Shown: piece after piece, positions 1 to 11,200 of the stretch
How positions within the stretch are numbered: the first letter of the stretch is position 1
How the letters are laid out: every line of letters begins with the position of its first letter
Assembly: GCF_000203815.1 (NCBI RefSeq)
Contig: NW_004457624.1
Span: 744,001 to 808,000, forward strand
Direction of reading: 5' to 3'
DNA: 64,000 bases
DNA from: Cavenderia fasciculata
Lineage: Eukaryota; Evosea; Eumycetozoa; Acytosteliales; Cavenderiaceae
Notes under the pieces: model-generated
What the model saw: only the letters and a program-made list of their open reading frames with translations
Told to the model about the DNA's origin: nothing
Database searches by the model: none
Translations under genes and position numbers: made by a program

Positions 1-48
1 GATGATTGTTCAATATGTAGTTATTTGATAGATTTAAATTAATTAAAC

Positions 49-2316
49 ATGACAACAACATTATCAATATCACAATTATCAATATCAAGATCACTATCAA
101 CATTACCAAATACTATTTTATACAATATTATATCATACTTGTTGCCTGGTGATGTTGACCCTACTGTATTGATGATTAGTTATAGTGATGAAGCAAAAGT
201 TGAACGATTTCAATCACTATTCAATGCTGCGTGTCTTGGTATGACGTGCAAGAGATTAAATAGGATTGTAAGAGTAAAGTTGCCTTTAAAAGCAAGTCTA
301 TACATTCGCAATGACAAGCAAATCAACTCACTGCTGATCATGTCAAGTTTGGACAAGTCATTAGAGACTAGTTACTTTAATCGTCTTTCATTGTCATTTC
401 AACACGATCTTGATATAGACAGTGCCAAACTTGAACAAATCATTAACCATTGTCGTTTGCGCGACCATGATGGTGGTGATGACGACGATGAACAAGAACT
501 CAAAGGAAGAGTAGTATTAAAGAATTTGGATATCAACAAGGCATTGTGCAAGACACTCAAAATATGTCGTCTACCCGACGACATTGAAAGTCTAGGTATT
601 GATTCAAGTGTAGATACATCAATCATTACAGATGAGCACTTTTATCCAAAGAAATTAAAGACATGTAGGATAATTGGTTTCTCAAAGATCAACTTTCCAA
701 TACCTCTACACGTTACGGAAATGATGATTATCTTGGCAAGTTTCACAAACCCAACTCTTGATGGAGTGGTATTTGGTAGAGCACTGACCAGTCTCTGTTT
801 ATATGGTGCGGATATTCCAATCAAAAAGGGGTTGTTTCCTCTTGACGGATCACTTCGAACCGTTTCTTGCCATGCTTCTAGTCTCGAGGTTGGAGTGTTT
901 CCTCCGACTCTTAGAACACTGGATTTAGGTTATACTTTTAACCAACCTCTTTCGGTAGGATCGTTACCAGAGGGACTTGAAAACCTCACCTTTTCCTATT
1001 GTTATAGCAATACGATCGGTAAGGGTGTGTTACCCTCTACGTTAACAAACATAAAGGGTGGAGTAAACGGCGCCATGATGGAGCCAGGGTCACTCGATCT
1101 TTGTAGAAAACTCACCAAGCTAGTCGTCCTCCAATCAAATTTCCAACCCAAAGTACTACCCCCTTGGATCATCAATCTTGAAATCGGTCAAATCCATTCC
1201 GTCCCAACCAATCTAAATGATACATTACAAGTTTTAAAAACCTCTCAATCTATTACTTTACCAAATTATTTACCTCAATCGTATGTACAAAATAGACAAA
1301 CAAATGGATTATTTAATTATTTAATAAATTTTTCTTTTTCTTTTTTTTTTTTTTTTAGATTAAAGATTTTACAATTTAAAATTGATGAACTTCTACCAGG
1401 AATTATTCCACAAGAGAACCTTACGGAATTATCTATAATAGGACAAAGAATATCTTATGTGATGCCACTTGGAGAGTTGTTACCATCACATTTAAAGGTT
1501 TTGGCTTTTCCATTTCCTTCACAAAGCACACCTTTTCAAGTAACTGATATTCCACATAGTCAATTGGAAAAGCTTACATTACAAGGCGTGGGAGAACATG
1601 AGATTGCCTTTCCAGCCAATTCATTTGACAATCTTACTTTTCTCGAGATTCAGTCATTCAGACATCCGATTGGTTCACTTCCACCAAACTTGGTTCATCT
1701 TAGAATGTCTCATACCTATCCTCATCCACTACCACCTTTACCAAATTCGATAGAATCCCTTAAATTCATTACATTGGGTCAACAGTTTTACCTCAATGAT
1801 CGTCCATACACATCAGACTATAACATGTTACTTTCTCAATCGGTCAATGGAAGCGGTCTGCCACCAAGTCTATCAGTAATATCCTATACATTGCCCTGCA
1901 AAATAGGTAAAAAATCAAAGATCACTATCGTTGTCGATACGATCAACCATTACATTCCACCAACTCCCATTATCAGTGAGGACAGACCGACAAAATTTAA
2001 TCTTGATTTTATTGACTTGGTCAAGAACACTACCAAGATTATGGATCCCACTCCTGCCTACTCTAAAAATATCATATTGGTCAGACCACTCATTACAAAC
2101 GATGATCGTTCTTTAATTGACCAAGTATTCTTTTACAAAGCAGACACAAATTGTACTCTTTGCCTAAATTCAGTGACAAACGAATCCATTAGAGAAGCTC
2201 TATTGGCAGTACTCCAAGGACACACCAATACTGTAACATCTGTCATTTATGAATACTTGGATAAACATAAAAAAGATGAAGATGAAGAAGAAGAAGATTG
2301 TGGAATATTTTGGTAA
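49..2316 (+). CDS. F-box/FNIP repeat protein
   Basis: Probable substrate-adaptor type protein. The N terminus (about residues 15-60, starting LPNTILYNIISYLL) resembles an F-box, which in this family would bind Skp1 of an SCF ubiquitin ligase. The rest is made of FNIP/LRR-like repeats of about 22 residues with recurring LP.S.L..L patterns. The reading frame is open throughout, but 1281-1358 is best read as an intron: it starts GTATGT, is T-rich and ends in TTTTAG, and removing it restores the repeat text LPQSLKIL in place of a Phe-rich nonsense stretch. The intron is 78 nt, a multiple of three without stops, so an annotation pipeline could easily translate it. The spliced protein is about 729 residues. 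Its C terminus is acidic. The substrate is unknown. Confidence 0.85.
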   Translation: MTTTLSISQLSISRSLSTLPNTILYNIISYLLPGDVDPTVLMISYSDEAKVERFQSLFNAACLGMTCKRLNRIVRVKLPLKASLYIRNDKQINSLLIMSSLDKSLETSYFNRLSLSFQHDLDIDSAKLEQIINHCRLRDHDGGDDDDEQELKGRVVLKNLDINKALCKTLKICRLPDDIESLGIDSSVDTSIITDEHFYPKKLKTCRIIGFSKINFPIPLHVTEMMIILASFTNPTLDGVVFGRALTSLCLYGADIPIKKGLFPLDGSLRTVSCHASSLEVGVFPPTLRTLDLGYTFNQPLSVGSLPEGLENLTFSYCYSNTIGKGVLPSTLTNIKGGVNGAMMEPGSLDLCRKLTKLVVLQSNFQPKVLPPWIINLEIGQIHSVPTNLNDTLQVLKTSQSITLPNYLPQSYVQNRQTNGLFNYLINFSFSFFFFFRLKILQFKIDELLPGIIPQENLTELSIIGQRISYVMPLGELLPSHLKVLAFPFPSQSTPFQVTDIPHSQLEKLTLQGVGEHEIAFPANSFDNLTFLEIQSFRHPIGSLPPNLVHLRMSHTYPHPLPPLPNSIESLKFITLGQQFYLNDRPYTSDYNMLLSQSVNGSGLPPSLSVISYTLPCKIGKKSKITIVVDTINHYIPPTPIISEDRPTKFNLDFIDLVKNTTKIMDPTPAYSKNIILVRPLITNDDRSLIDQVFFYKADTNCTLCLNSVTNESIREALLAVLQGHTNTVTSVIYEYLDKHKKDEDEEEEDCGIFW

Positions 2317-2404
2317 ACATTCAATAAAATTATTTGTATTATTATTTTTGTATTATTATTTTTATATTATTATTTGTATTATTTTATTTATATTAATTAT
2401 TTAT

Positions 2405-3549
2405 TTAATTTGATTTCTTATTATAATTAACTTTATAACCATACCAATAACCAACAAAAGAAAGTTTGTTGTGAGAATTAATTTGAGTACGACGAGCATG
2501 AACCAAATCAGCAAGACAATTCATCAGGGAATTATACCAAGATGCTGTGTCATTCTTGTCAAAGGCAGTGAAATTGGTTCGGCTGAGGTACATTGCCTCG
2601 ATTGTATTTGAAAGACGTGAAGCCAAACGGATTAAATGCAGGGTAAATGAACCAACTGAAGTGTAGATTGGGTAGAGGTTGGGATAGTGGATGCCTACAA
2701 TATGAACACCACTGGCCAATATCCAGCCATCCAACAAGTTGTTGTTTGTTTCCAAAAGACCGCTGCCATTGCTTGTGGCACCTTCGACAAACACGACAAT
2801 GGGACCGTTCCATTTGAGTGTCTTGGAAAGTCCGACCAACGATACTGCCTTTGACGATGGAATGACTTGGTAAGAGATGGCATTGGTCAATGCCTCCCAA
2901 AGAGTCATTGGTACAACGTATCCTGGTGTATTAGAGACAGAGTCGTTGGGTGGAACGGCAAAGGTAGGAGAATATCTGTATGCAAGATAGATAATGTCGA
3001 CATAACTAGTATGATTGGCGAGAATGACATCATTCAATTTAACATCGCTAAGGGATCCAGAAAGTTGACGATTCTTTGACAATGTTTCTGTATATTCATC
3101 CATTTTATTGAATCCCAATGCAATCAATACTATTCTTCCAAATACAATAGAGAAAAATCTATTCAAGAATCTTGATGCAAATCCTAATTGTACCTAAATT
3201 AGATCAAATTAATACATTGAGTTGATCTATCTAATCTATCTATACTATGTGCATACTTTTTTAAAGAGTGAATCTGAACCAACAAGTAGTAATGTGAATA
3301 CAACGATAAATGGTAATCTAATAATAAATAATGCAAATCCAATAATATTTGAAACAATTGATACTATTATATTTGTTGATTGAATCTAATGATTATGATT
3401 GATGATGAGATGAATGTAAGCAAAGAGAAGGAGAGTAAGTATCAAGGTAGGTCGATAACATATAAAGTTATAGTGACTGTATGTACCTTTGGTGGTAACA
3501 AAGGATGTATACCTGTTGGACCATCTCTCCAATTTGAGAACTTCTCCAT
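2405..3549 (-). CDS. PlsC/LPLAT-family acyltransferase
   Basis: Membrane-associated glycerolipid acyltransferase. My model has three exons, 3549-3487, 3385-3257 and 3193-2405, giving 326 residues with both junctions in phase 0. Exon 1 encodes a short cytosolic start (MEKFSNWRDGPTGIHPLLPP). Exon 2 encodes a long hydrophobic hairpin (SIVSNIIGFALFIIRLPFIV), the likely membrane anchor. Exon 3 carries the catalytic block NHTSYVD (His125, Asp130; the H-x4-D motif) and a second conserved block FVEGATSNG (Glu201). These motifs define the lysophospholipid acyltransferase superfamily (LPAAT/LPCAT-like). Which lysophospholipid is used cannot be told from the sequence. The length is normal for a compact member without EF-hands. 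The open frame of exon 3 alone lacks an ATG, which supports the upstream exons. Confidence 0.8.
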
Positions 3550-3832
3550 TTTCTATTTCTATTTGTATATATATCTGATATTTAAACTGTAACTGTAACT
3601 ACTGTGTATTATGTAAAGTTGTTTCTCTTTTTTAATCTGAGTAATTAAAGAATGATTGTTGTTCATGATTCATCATGAAGAGATCAGATCAAAAAAAGTC
3701 AAACACTGATCAGAGGAAGGATTAATTAATTTAATTTTTAAAATATTTATTATGATTATTATTATATTATTATTGTTATTCCTTTTTTAATTGTTATTAT
3801 TAATCTAAAGCCAAGCTGACGAGAGAACATAT

Positions 3833-6011
3833 TTAGTAGGCCCTGTATAAATCCTCTGGTGACATTATATTTAAAACTTCATCGATTTGTTGCATTTGTA
3901 CGTATTCTTGAGGAGGAACTCTATTATAGAACTCTTCAATAAATTGAACATGTTTGTCTGTGATTGGGTCGCCACTGGTGGTACGGAACATGGCAGAGTC
4001 TTGTTCGGTAAACTCGGTGTAGTAGTTGTCGTAGAATTCGTGTACCATCTCTTCGAAACGTTCGCTGTTGTTTGGCATGTTTCTCAAGACAAACTCGCCA
4101 CCCTTTGGAGCAAAGTTAAAGTGATCTTCAATGACACTGTCAGTGACGTCGCTCAATGTCTTGTATCTGTAGTTTGGTGCACGACCATAGACGAGGTTGG
4201 AACGAACACCCTCCCATAGATCGGATCCCTCTTCAAACAAACAATTGGCAATCTTATATTCAAGTGATAACAAATCTCTTAAACTAATTGTTTCCTTTGC
4301 TTCTGCAACATGACGATATAATGCGTTTGTCAACTATATAATATCGAAAGAAAGAAAAGGTGTTATTAATTAATTATTCATATATTTAAGTATACTTTTG
4401 CTTTGTTTTGATTTTTCTTTACCTTTAATCCCAATGGAGAAGATTTGTTCATATTTTGAATACATCTCTTTGCCCAATCACTGTGTTGTCTTTCCTTGTG
4501 GAGAGCTTCGATGATTTCCTCGACAGTGTCCTTTGAGAAACAACGATCGATGGCTTCACGGTAGGTGGTGTAGTGGGTTGGTTGAGAGACGAGATCGTCA
4601 AACGAGTCAGAGTGTGTGTCCAAGTGGAGGAACATACGGTCTGGACGATTGGGTGGCAATTGACAGAGTGAATCTTCAATGAGTGGGATGTGGGCAGTAC
4701 GCATGTAAAAGTTGCCTACACCAGTTTGAATCAATTCACCGGCACGAAGACGACGACCAGTCAATGCAAGATACTTTCCAAGGAAACCATCCATACGAGC
4801 AAGTAATCTCATACTTCCACAATCTGGGAAATAACCAAGAGCTGCCTCTGGGAATGACATGACTGCATTCTCTGTAACTACTCTAATTCCTGAATTGGCT
4901 GTTAATGCTGCTCCAGATCCAACTAAATAAACAAAAAAGTTAAAGTTAATAAATATAAGATAACTCTCTCTTTCTTTATATGTATATAAATATATATTTG
5001 ACGAAACGTACCAGCTAAACCATCTAAAATGTTAATTTGTGGTTTTGGAGTGATTGCCAAGAGATACATAGCCTTGTAAAGCTTCTTTAAGTATTCTTGT
5101 GGGTATTCAGTGTTTCTCTTTTCAAACATGGCAACGAAATCGGTACCGGCTGATTGAATCAAACCTGGTGTCGAGGTGTGCAAACTGAAACATGAGATTC
5201 TTTCATTGATGATGACTTCCTTCAAGTACTCATCAATCAATCTCAAGGTAGTGTCGCTTAAACTGTTTAATGTCTTTCTGTCATTCAACAATGCTCTTGA
5301 AAATGTACCTCCGTATCTTGTTTGTGCAGAGATGAGTGGTGGCTAAAAGAAGTTTGTTTGTTGTTAATATCTATGTTCGATCTATCTATTGTTATTGTTG
5401 TTGACTACCTACATTATTACTTGGTAATCTTGGGTATGGAATACTGTCACCACCATGTCTTGAGAATTGAATGTTTGCTTCCTCATGATCCTTTTTGTTA
5501 AAGAGTTTATGAGCTTCACTAACACCATAATGATCTTTACTTGAAAGTGGAATACCAGTAACCTATTATTATTATATGATACAAATAATGATTGATGATT
5601 CTATTAATAATCTAATCTAGCTAATCTTCAATCCAATAGTTCATTCATTATCTGTTTCGCGAAACATACATTATCCCAATCTTCATTCAAATCGTGAATG
5701 TTACCCAACATACCAAGTTGTTGGAATGATGGAGTGTAATAAAAGTCATGTTGTTGTTGTATCTCGGCCAATTGATGTGACTTGAGGTTCTCTATCTTTT
5801 GTTCGGGAGTGATATCCTTTTCGAGTGGTGATGCAGGCTTTGGTTGAATTTTAGCAACCTTTGGCATATCCTTGAACGATACATTCTTTGATGCAGAGAA
5901 TGACTTCTTCTTGCCTCCAGAAGTAGCAGATGCAGCACTACCGCTACTGGCATATGATCTACGCAAGGTTAATTCAATAACCTTACGATTGCAACAACGT
6001 GATGTCAACAT
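3833..6011 (-). CDS. HIBCH-family (enoyl-CoA hydratase fold) mitochondrial protein, possible mS47
   Basis: Five-exon model: 6011-5670, 5562-5413, 5342-5012, 4922-4423 and 4333-3833; 607 residues. The core (about residues 180-520) is a crotonase-fold 3-hydroxyisobutyryl-CoA hydrolase, with the oxyanion region DGLAVGSGAALTANSG and then MSFPEAALGYFPDCG. Glu300 and Asp308 keep the spacing of the catalytic Glu/Asp pair of human HIBCH, so it could be active in valine catabolism. The protein is much longer than HIBCH (about 385 residues). A Ser/Lys-rich N-terminal extension of about 170 residues follows a start that looks like a mitochondrial targeting peptide (MLTSRCCNRKVIELTLRRSYAS), and about 90 extra residues are added at the C terminus. 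HIBCH homologues act as mitoribosomal protein mS47 in plants, fungi and trypanosomes, so a ribosomal role is a real alternative. The fold assignment is firm; the role is inference. Confidence 0.85.
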
Positions 6012-6530
6012 CTCTCTCTCTCTCTCTTCTATCTCTATCTACTATCTATCTATGATGTTGATGTTGGATAAACTACTTGTACAAAAAGAGAAGTAATATA
6101 CACTAGCTGATGATGATTGATTGATAGTCGGTGCAGAGTGGTATAGGCTGAAATGATCAGATTGCTTGCTGAGCACAAACATAAAAAAAAACGAGACAAT
6201 TCGAAGTTCGTACAAAAAAAAAAAAAAAAAATATATTTTTATGTTTGTTTATTTATTTAAATATAAATATATAATTAAGAATATTTAATATTTAATATTT
6301 ATAATAATATTATTTATTTTCCCCACTCTGAGAGAATATTATCACCCAACTCCAACTCATGTTTTCATCATCTATGATTATGATTCTAATGATGATGATT
6401 TGGTTGAAGAAGACAGGATAAACGAGGAGGTGATACCTTTGGTCACTCGAGTGCACTGTGATCTCTCTCTCTCTCTCTCTCTTACTATTTCCCACCAGAA
6501 GACTTTTTCTTTTTCTTTTGCTTTTCATCT
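6012..6530. other. Gene-poor spacer with low-complexity tracts
   Basis: No credible gene. It holds the likely promoter of the minus-strand HIBCH-like gene, a CT tract directly upstream of its ATG (6012-6030), an A run near 6216-6232, AT-rich sequence, and a second CT tract near 6460-6480. At 6492-6528 (minus) a Lys-rich open stretch in a shifted frame could be the real C terminus of the neighbouring minus-strand gene. Confidence 0.5.
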
Positions 6531-7079
6531 TTAGCTGTATTCTCCATTTACCAGCAATACGATGTACTTGAGTTTAAATTGGAATACACCACCGCCAGCG
6601 CTGACCGAGCGATTTGGTAGGCACTGAATGTGTTTGTGATAAAAGACGGCTAGGTTTTTGAAATGGATGTCTCCATGTCCAGTCTCAAACATGATAAATG
6701 TGTGTTGGTCGTGTATAAAAATGTTTCCTGAATAGGTAGTCTCATCGTCAATTGTATAGAGTTTAAAACTTTTAAAGGGTATCTTGTCCATTGTCGTCGA
6801 TGCACTACATGTCATTAGATGGCGATTCGATTCCAACAATGAGGATAAAGATTGCTGAATAGTTTGTTCTTTTTCCTCCGATGTCAAGTCAAAGGATGAT
6901 GGTGAGGAGGAATAGGAGGGGGAGGAGGGTGGAGGGGATGAAGGGTTAGGCTTTCTTGCTTTGTTTTCAAAAAATGACATAATGTCGTTGTTGCTCGACT
7001 TATCAGGTGTTGTCAAGCGCGTGGAGCTCTTCTCTATTTCTCCTTCTCGGAACGTAAAGAAGGAGGATTTATCTACCAC
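6531..7079 (-). CDS. Unrecognised protein with PIP-box-like motif; frame uncertain
   Basis: About 180 codons read on the minus strand. I do not recognise the family. Visible parts are a PCNA-interacting-peptide-like stretch (NNDIMSFFENKARKP; hydrophobic-x-x-aromatic-aromatic, although the usual leading Gln is Asn or Asp), a Pro/Ser-rich linker, and a compact beta-rich C-terminal part (GNIFIHDQHTFIMFETGHGD). The frame has no good ATG at its 5' end: the first in-frame codon after an upstream stop is GTG, and the first ATG lies inside the PIP-like motif (6980). Immediately upstream another frame encodes an acidic stretch ending ETDEKLTKKW-stop. Downstream a third frame encodes a Lys-rich tail ending KKKKKSSGGK-stop. 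The gene is therefore either frame-broken, misassembled here, or spliced in a way I cannot resolve. Confidence 0.4.
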   Translation of the reverse strand: MVDKSSFFTFREGEIEKSSTRLTTPDKSSNNDIMSFFENKARKPNPSSPPPSSPSYSSSPSSFDLTSEEKEQTIQQSLSSLLESNRHLMTCSASTTMDKIPFKSFKLYTIDDETTYSGNIFIHDQHTFIMFETGHGDIHFKNLAVFYHKHIQCLPNRSVSAGGGVFQFKLKYIVLLVNGEYS

Positions 7080-7161
7080 TTCTTTGTTAATTTTTCATCC
7101 GTTTCCGAATCAACAGAGTCGATTTCGTATACTATCTTATCGTTTCCTCCTGGTTCCACTT

Positions 7162-7725
7162 TTATGTTGGTGTTGTTATAATTATTATTATTGTTATTAT
7201 TATTATTATTATAATATTGTTGTTGAATGTTAGTGGTTGTTCGAGTTGAGTTGTCTTTGCATTTACGATTTTCTTTCTCTTTCTTGTATTATTACTTCTA
7301 TCTTGGTTCTCCTCTTCTTCTTCTTCATCATCTTTATCAAAATATGTATCCTTTGAGCTTGTTGTTGTTGTTGGTGTTGATGTAGTTGAACTCGAGCATG
7401 GTGATGGTTGTGGTGGCGTTGATATCGATGTAGATTGATTGTTTCTTGATGTTATCGAGTTCTGATGATGATGATGATGACTATGGTTGTCATTGTCATA
7501 CGTCTTTCTATTTCTCTTTTTACGTTGTTCATCCAACTCTATATCTTTGATAGTATCCTTTACAACGTCCAAACAACCCATATCAACGGTGAGATACAAG
7601 AAACATAGTATCATATGGTTGTTCAACTTGTACACATCCTTGCTAAAGTCTTCTTTACAGAGTGGACATAGTGTCCCTATTTGATAGTTCTTGTTAACTC
7701 TTGATAGAGTTAATCTTTCTTCCAT
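7162..7725 (-). CDS. Inverted copy of the FNIP-gene first exon (zinc-type N terminus)
   Basis: The first about 65 codons (from ATG at 7725) are almost identical in DNA to exon 1 of the plus-strand FNIP genes: MEERLTLSRVNKNYQ, then CPLCKEDF and NNHMILC, a C-x2-C...H-x3-C pattern likely to bind zinc. A His/Ser/Thr/Asp-rich linker and the basic stretch RKRKK follow. Unlike the other copies there is no NHY-intron junction and no FNIP exon. The frame runs into an (AAT)n tract read as Ile, while a shifted frame continues as Asn-rich sequence followed by acidic sequence to 7081. An upstream in-frame ATG at 7740 is also possible. This is a truncated or rearranged copy, probably not a normal family member; whether it is expressed is unknown. 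Confidence 0.5.
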   Translation of the reverse strand: MEERLTLSRVNKNYQIGTLCPLCKEDFSKDVYKLNNHMILCFLYLTVDMGCLDVVKDTIKDIELDEQRKKRNRKTYDNDNHSHHHHHQNSITSRNNQSTSISTPPQPSPCSSSTTSTPTTTTSSKDTYFDKDDEEEEEENQDRSNNTRKRKKIVNAKTTQLEQPLTFNNNIIIIIIITIIIIITTPT

Positions 7726-8205
7726 ATGCATTGATGGCATGTTATTAAATGATTGTTAAATTCTAAAGAGGATTAAAAAATACAATTAATATCAGTTTGA
7801 AAAGAGAGGATAATAATCAAAGATAGATTACAGTATTTATAATATTAAAATTTAAATCAACAAAAATAATTATTAATTTTATTTTGTATTTTTGGTGGAT
7901 AGGGAAGCTAGCTCACATTTATAGAAATTAACATTTCTTTTTAATAACTGCTTTGGTTAAACTCTCATGGAAGAAAGATTAACTCTATCAAGAGTTAACA
8001 AGAACTATCAAATAGGGACACTATGTCCTCTCTGTAAAGAAGACTTTAGCAAGGATGTGTACAAGTTGAACAACCATATGATACTATGTTTCTTGTATCT
8101 CACCGTTGATATGGGTTGTTTGGACGTTGTAAAGGATACTATCAAAGATATAGAGTTGGATGAACAACAATTTAAAAAGAGAAATAGAGAGACGTACGAC
8201 AATGA
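7490..8205. repeat. Inverted repeat of FNIP exon 1 (arms about 235 bp)
   Basis: Minus arm about 7490-7725 and plus arm about 7967-8205 are near-identical inverted copies, pointing away from each other and separated by about 240 bp of AT-rich DNA. By eye only a few bases differ within the first 200 bp. Identity starts at about the ATG and fades in the linker. Confidence 0.85.
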
Positions 8206-11200
8206 TCATGAGAGCTCGACAACATCACCAATTACATCATCACCATCCTCATCAATTACAACAAGCTTGAACGATTCATGCATTGACAACGATAAAGAAG
8301 AAGAAGATAATGACTATCATAAAGATAATAATAAGACAACAACAAGAAAGAGAAAGAAGATTGAAAATGGCCATGGGTCTTCATACTCGACAACACCAAC
8401 AACAACAACACCGACATTATCATCATCATCAAATCATTATTGTATGTTATAATATTTTTTGTATCTTTTATGACTCGATTTGTATACTAATGATTATTAT
8501 GATTATGATTTATATATTTGTATAGTTAAAGATTTATTATTTAGAGCATTGCTCATACCTATATTACATCGCGAAGATTATAACGAAAGTGTAATGAATT
8601 TATTGATGACTTGTAAGGATGCTATGAAATGGAAGGATACTGTCGTATTCCCAAGATTACCTTCTATTGATACGATAGAATCTTACAAGAATAATGGAAG
8701 AATCAATCAACTACCTCGACGATACAACAGAGTCTATATCAAGAGTGATAGAGATCTAGATTATTTCAAAAAGAATGTGGATGGTCTAATCAATCATCAT
8801 TGTCAAAAACTAAACTATGAAATTACTGATCCGATACCAGCTGGATTGATACCAGACCACTTTACAAAGATTAGAGCCAAAGGAACGATAGTAGTTGGAT
8901 CAATTCCACCATTTACAACTCACCTCTTACTTATTGCGACCACAGCACATCAAGAGGTCTATAAAGAACTGTTCCCCGATACATTAGAGGTGCTCCATTT
9001 ACATAATGGAGTTATTGGAGAACACTCAAACATCGACGATCTTTTACCACACAATTTAAGGATACTTGATGTCACATCCAATTTGGTGTATCCCTACCTC
9101 TTTAAACTCAAGAACTTACATTCTCTCGCCTTAAGGAAAATTCAACAAGTCGCCGACCCTGCCGGACATATAGATATTCGCGTTGGATCTATCCCAAATA
9201 CAATTGCGCATTTGTTCATTCACGGTAGTTGCGTCGAGAGTGGGTACATTCTTCCATCGAGTGTCACATTCCTCGCACTTGACATCACTAAAAACTCATT
9301 TCGATGTATTCCTCCCTCTGTCAAGTTCCTCTATGCCATATGTAGAGAACCCACAACACTCTTGGAGGGATCGATTCCTTCATCAGTCACAACTCTCCAT
9401 TTGAATGGTAAATTCGGGCTGCGTTCAGGGAGCATCCCACAGTCAGTCAACACCTTGGCACTCATTGGACTCGAAGTCTCTCCACCCATGCACACCATTC
9501 CGGATAGCATTTCAACGCTCTCTGTCAACGGATTAAAGTGCGAATTTGATGGTAGCCAATACCCAAACAACATAAAGTATTTTAGTATATATGGAGTGTT
9601 CAATTTAAACAAACTCAAATCAACTATTCCACCATCAACCAAGTATTTTGACTTTCAAGCCACCCATACCGATACTATATCAATCGTTAAATTAAATGCC
9701 AATGATATTCCAAATGGAGTTACTCATATTAGATTGGGTAAGTTGTAATACGAAGCTTATCAACCAATGAAATATGTCCAATAAGATACACACAAGCTAG
9801 ATTATAATTTATTTATATTTAAATATTTTCATCAATGACAATTTAGGCCCTGGATTTGTTAATCAATCATTAGTTCCAGGATTTATTCCAGACAATTGTG
9901 AGTATTTGGAATTACCTTGCAACTATGACAGAGCACCACTTTGGTGGGCCGTACCCAAACAATTGAAAACTGTCATTTGTAATCCGTTATGTTCGAGGAT
10001 TAGCCAAAGCATTCCATCTATCAAACAATTACCTCAAAATTATCCTCATCAAGGAGGTATCGATTATTCCCCTATTGCATTCACTAATATGACTTACGCA
10101 AAACACTGGAAAATGGAGATTGTAAATGGGCCTTCGTACTCTACTACTACAACAACAACAACAACTACAATGACACTATCATCATTATCATCAAATCATT
10201 ATTGTAAGATATAGATATAATATTATTTTATTGCTAGATGTATACTAATTATTATTATTATTATGACTATTAGTTAAAGATTCATTATTTAGAATATCGA
10301 TGATATCGATATTACATCGTGAAGATGATAATCAAAGTGTCATGAATTTATTGATGACTTGTAAAGATGCTATGAAATGGAAAGATATTGTTGTATTCCC
10401 AAGATTACCTTCTATTAACACGATAGAATCGTACAAGAATAATGGAAGAATCAATCAACTACCTCGACGATACAACAGAGTCTATATCAAAAGTGATAGA
10501 GATAAAGACTATTTCAAAAAGAATGTAGATGGTTTAATCAATCATCATTGTCAAAAACTAAACTATGAAATTACTGATCCGATACCAGCTGGATTGATAC
10601 CAGACCACTTTACAAAGATTAGAGCCAAAGGACAGATACAAGATGGATCAATACCACCATTTACAACTCACCTCTATCTTGAGACCACAAATCAACAAGA
10701 GATCTATAAAGAACTCTTCCCCGATACATTAGAGGTACTCACGATTACAAATGGAGTCATTGGTGAACGCTCAAACATCGACGATCTTTTACCACACAAT
10801 TTAAGGGTACTTGATGTCACATCCAATTGTGTGCATCCCTACCTCTTTAACCTCAAGAAATTATATTATCTCATCTTGAGAAGGAAAGTTCCACAAGCCG
10901 TCAACCCTGTCATACATATAGATATTCGCGCTGGATCTATACCCAACACAATCGAGCGTATGTATCTTGGTAATTGCGTGATTGAGAGAGGGTACGTTCT
11001 TCCATCAAGAATCAAACTCCTCGTCATCGACCTCTCTCTAAACTCACCTCAATGTATTCCTGCCTCTGTCCAGTACCTCCTTGCCAAGTGTAACCAACCC
11101 ACAACACTCTTAGAGGGATATATTCCTTCATCAGTGACAACTCTCCATTTGGCAGGTAAATTCGAGTTTCGTTCAGGAAGCATTCCACGTTCAGTCAACA

